Of a stretch of 64,000 nucleotides of DNA, positions 62,180-64,000 are shown in pieces. Positions within the stretch are counted from its first letter, which is position 1. Every line of letters begins with the position of its first letter. The position numbers and the translations under genes were made by a program. Below the pieces are notes generated by a model. The model was not told the origin of the DNA and made no database searches. It saw only the letters and a program-made list of their open reading frames with translations. This DNA is from Streptomyces ardesiacus (GTDB lineage Bacteria > Actinomycetota > Actinomycetes > Streptomycetales > Streptomycetaceae), in the NCBI RefSeq assembly GCF_003112575.1, contig NZ_BEWC01000007.1, positions 310,001 to 374,000 of the forward strand, in the 5' to 3' direction.

Positions 62180-64000
62180 ATGGCCCCTCGGCTCAGTGTC
62201 ATCGTCCCCATCTACGACGTGGAGCGCTACCTCCCCGCCTGTCTGGACTCGCTCGCGGCACAGACCTTCCGTGACTTCGAGGTCCTGATGGTGGACGACG
62301 GTTCGCCCGACAACTCCGCCGCCATCGCCGAGGAGTACGCCGCCCGCGACCCGCGCTTCAAGCTCATACGCAAGGAGAACGGCGGCCTGGGCGCCGCCCG
62401 CAACACGGGCATGACGCACCTGGCGCCCGAGTCCGAGTTCCTGACCTTCGTCGACAGCGACGACCTGATACCGCCGGACGCCTACCGGCTCATGGTCGGC
62501 AGCCTCGACGAGAGCGGCTCGGACTTCGCCACCGGCAACGTCTACCACCTCAAGGGCGAGAAGTCCTGGCAGGTGCCGCTGATGCGGATGCTGGCCGGCG
62601 AGGCCCGGCTGCGCACCCACATATCCCGCTACGGCAAGCTCGTCGCCGACCGCATCGCCTGCAACAAGGTCTTCCGCCGCACCTTCTGGGAGAAGAACGG
62701 CTTCGCCTTCCCCGAGGGCCGGCTGTACGAGGACACCCCCGTCACCATGCGGGCCCACTACCTGGCCGAGAGCGTCGACGTCATCTCGGAGCCCTGCTAC
62801 TACTGGCGCCTGCGGGAGGGCGAGTCCGCCCCGTCGATCACCCAGCGCCGCACGGACCCGGCGGGCGTGCGCGACCGGACCACCTCCGTGATGGAGATCA
62901 GCGCCTTCCTCGCCGATCAGCCCGGCGAGACCTACGCCCGCCTCAAGCGCGAGTACGACACCCGTGTCCTCCGCGACGACCTGCGGCTCTTCCTCAACGT
63001 GGTCCCGGACGGCGACGAGGAGTACCGGGCCGAGTTCCTGCGGTCGGCCAACCGCTTCCTCGACAGCATCGACCCCAAGGTCGTCATGGACCTCCCGGCC
63101 GAACTGCGCGTGCAGTGGCTGCTGGTGCGCAAGCACCAGATGGAGGAGCTGATCGCCCTGCTGGCCGGCCAGCGCCGCAAGGAGACGCCCGAGGTCAGCG
63201 GCCTGGTGCGCAAGTACGCCTCCTTCCCCTCCCTGGAGGGCGCGGACCTGCACCTGCCCAAGGGCGCCCTGCGCATCGACCAGCACCTGAACATGCGCGC
63301 CCCGCTGCAGGAGGTGAGCTGGTCCGGCGGCAAGCTCGTGCTGTCCGGCAACGCCTGGATCGACAAGATCGACCTGCCGACCCGCAAGGCCTCGGTGAAG
63401 GTGCTCCAGCTGCGCAAGGACCGCTCCCGCCGCCGCATCCTGCTGCCGGCCCGCAACCTGCCCCGCCCCGAGGTCACCACCGACTCCGGCCAGGACCGCT
63501 ACAACTACGAGTGGGCCGGCTGGGAGGTCACCATCGACCCCGCCCGGCTGCGCAAGGGCGGCGAGTGGCAGGAGGCCGTGTGGCACGTGGGCCTGGGCAT
63601 CTTCGCCTCCGGCCTGGTGCGCCGCCACGCGGTCCACTCCAGCGGCGGCGCGGCCTGCAACTTCCCGCCGTACCACTGGCTGAGCCCGGACTTCCGGATG
63701 CTGCCCGCCGTGGAGCGCGGGGCGCTGAAGCTGCGGATCGAGAAGGTCCGCGCCCTGATCACGGGCCGTGAACTGGAGGGCGACCGGATCAAGGTCACCG
63801 GTGAGATCCGCGAGCCCCTCGCCGCGGACGAGCAGGTGGTCCTGCGGGTCAAGAACCAGAAGGGCGCCGAGACGCTCGACTACCCCGTCGCCGTGGAGCG
63901 CGCGGGCGGCAGGCAGACCTTCTCGGTCGGGGTGCCGGTCGCCGACGTGGCGCTCATCTTCCACGAGGGTGTCGACGAGAAGGCACAGCCGGAGAAGCGG
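62180..64000 (+). CDS. Glycosyltransferase family 2 protein, truncated by window end
   Basis: The open frame from the ATG at 62180 (AAAGGAG about 12 bases upstream) has 607 codons and no stop before the window ends. The GT2 domain (about 1-230) reads MAPRLSVIVPIYDVERYLPACLDSLAAQTF, MVDDGSPDNSA, NGGLGAARNTGM, FVDSDDLIPPD. A middle helical region (to about 340) and a beta-rich part (about 355-600; IRIDQHLNMRAPLQEVSWSGGKLVLSGNAWIDKIDLP in parts) follow, the latter resembling domains that precede TagF-like transferases. The missing C-terminus may therefore hold a second transferase domain as in its neighbour. Probably cotranscribed with the gene at 59925. Confidence 0.92.
   Translation, partial: MAPRLSVIVPIYDVERYLPACLDSLAAQTFRDFEVLMVDDGSPDNSAAIAEEYAARDPRFKLIRKENGGLGAARNTGMTHLAPESEFLTFVDSDDLIPPDAYRLMVGSLDESGSDFATGNVYHLKGEKSWQVPLMRMLAGEARLRTHISRYGKLVADRIACNKVFRRTFWEKNGFAFPEGRLYEDTPVTMRAHYLAESVDVISEPCYYWRLREGESAPSITQRRTDPAGVRDRTTSVMEISAFLADQPGETYARLKREYDTRVLRDDLRLFLNVVPDGDEEYRAEFLRSANRFLDSIDPKVVMDLPAELRVQWLLVRKHQMEELIALLAGQRRKETPEVSGLVRKYASFPSLEGADLHLPKGALRIDQHLNMRAPLQEVSWSGGKLVLSGNAWIDKIDLPTRKASVKVLQLRKDRSRRRILLPARNLPRPEVTTDSGQDRYNYEWAGWEVTIDPARLRKGGEWQEAVWHVGLGIFASGLVRRHAVHSSGGAACNFPPYHWLSPDFRMLPAVERGALKLRIEKVRALITGRELEGDRIKVTGEIREPLAADEQVVLRVKNQKGAETLDYPVAVERAGGRQTFSVGVPVADVALIFHEGVDEKAQPEKR

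Overview
The window is about 72% GC, its genes are densely packed with third-position G/C, GTG starts are frequent, and the gene order (hrcA-dnaJ2, hemW, lepA-rpsT-holA, comEC-comEA, leuS, rsfS-LCP-nadD, proA-proB, then TagF-like and glycosyltransferase genes) matches the chromosomal core of a Streptomyces as I remember it from S. coelicolor (around SCO2549-SCO2592). No database search was possible; all family names come from motifs seen in the translated sequence.

Region by region. 1-11.9 kb is core: a cut HIT-family gene, a tricorn-type protease, a small lipoprotein, the CIRCE-controlled hrcA-dnaJ2 cluster followed by a nitronate monooxygenase-like gene coupled to rsmE, an MBL-fold hydrolase, a DUF3097 protein and hemW. 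The 3' end of dnaJ2 is duplicated just downstream of the gene. 11.9-21.7 kb is a nested mobile island between hemW and a SpoIIE-type phosphatase gene. Its outer layer (11901-21695) is bounded by matching inverted repeats and a possible CTAG target duplication; it carries a TetR regulator, an SDR oxidoreductase and an IS982-family transposase. The inner layer is a 7256-bp Tn3-family transposon (14002-21257) with 40-bp terminal repeats and a 5-bp GAGAT duplication. It sits inside the IS982 transposase gene and splits it; removing it with one GAGAT copy restores an unbroken 297-codon reading frame. The Tn3 element carries a resolvase with a zinc-ribbon N-terminus, a VOC-fold protein, a SulP transporter, a MerR regulator and a transposase gene with a net +1 frameshift.

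21.7-57 kb returns to core: phosphatase/kinase-like stress regulator, acyl-CoA ligase, lepA, rpsT, holA, a YceI protein, an amidase translationally coupled to a 32-codon ORF, comEC-comEA, degV, leuS with a leucine-rich leader peptide and an attenuator-like terminator, a b-type cytochrome/NuoF-like electron transfer pair, two identical tRNA-Ala(GGC) genes around two tiny zinc-ribbon genes, a phosphatase-rsfS-LCP-nadD run, two tiny membrane proteins not visible to a 60-residue ORF cut-off, an M48 protease, two related membrane proteins (SCO2583/SCO2584-like), proA and proB. 57-64 kb begins a cell-wall glycopolymer cluster: a TagF-like membrane protein, a glycosyltransferase-TagF fusion, and a second glycosyltransferase cut by the window end. 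The LCP protein, the SCO2583/2584-like proteins and this cluster plausibly work together in making and attaching teichoic acid-like polymers of the spore or cell wall; that link is inferred from neighbourhood and recalled literature, not shown by the sequence.
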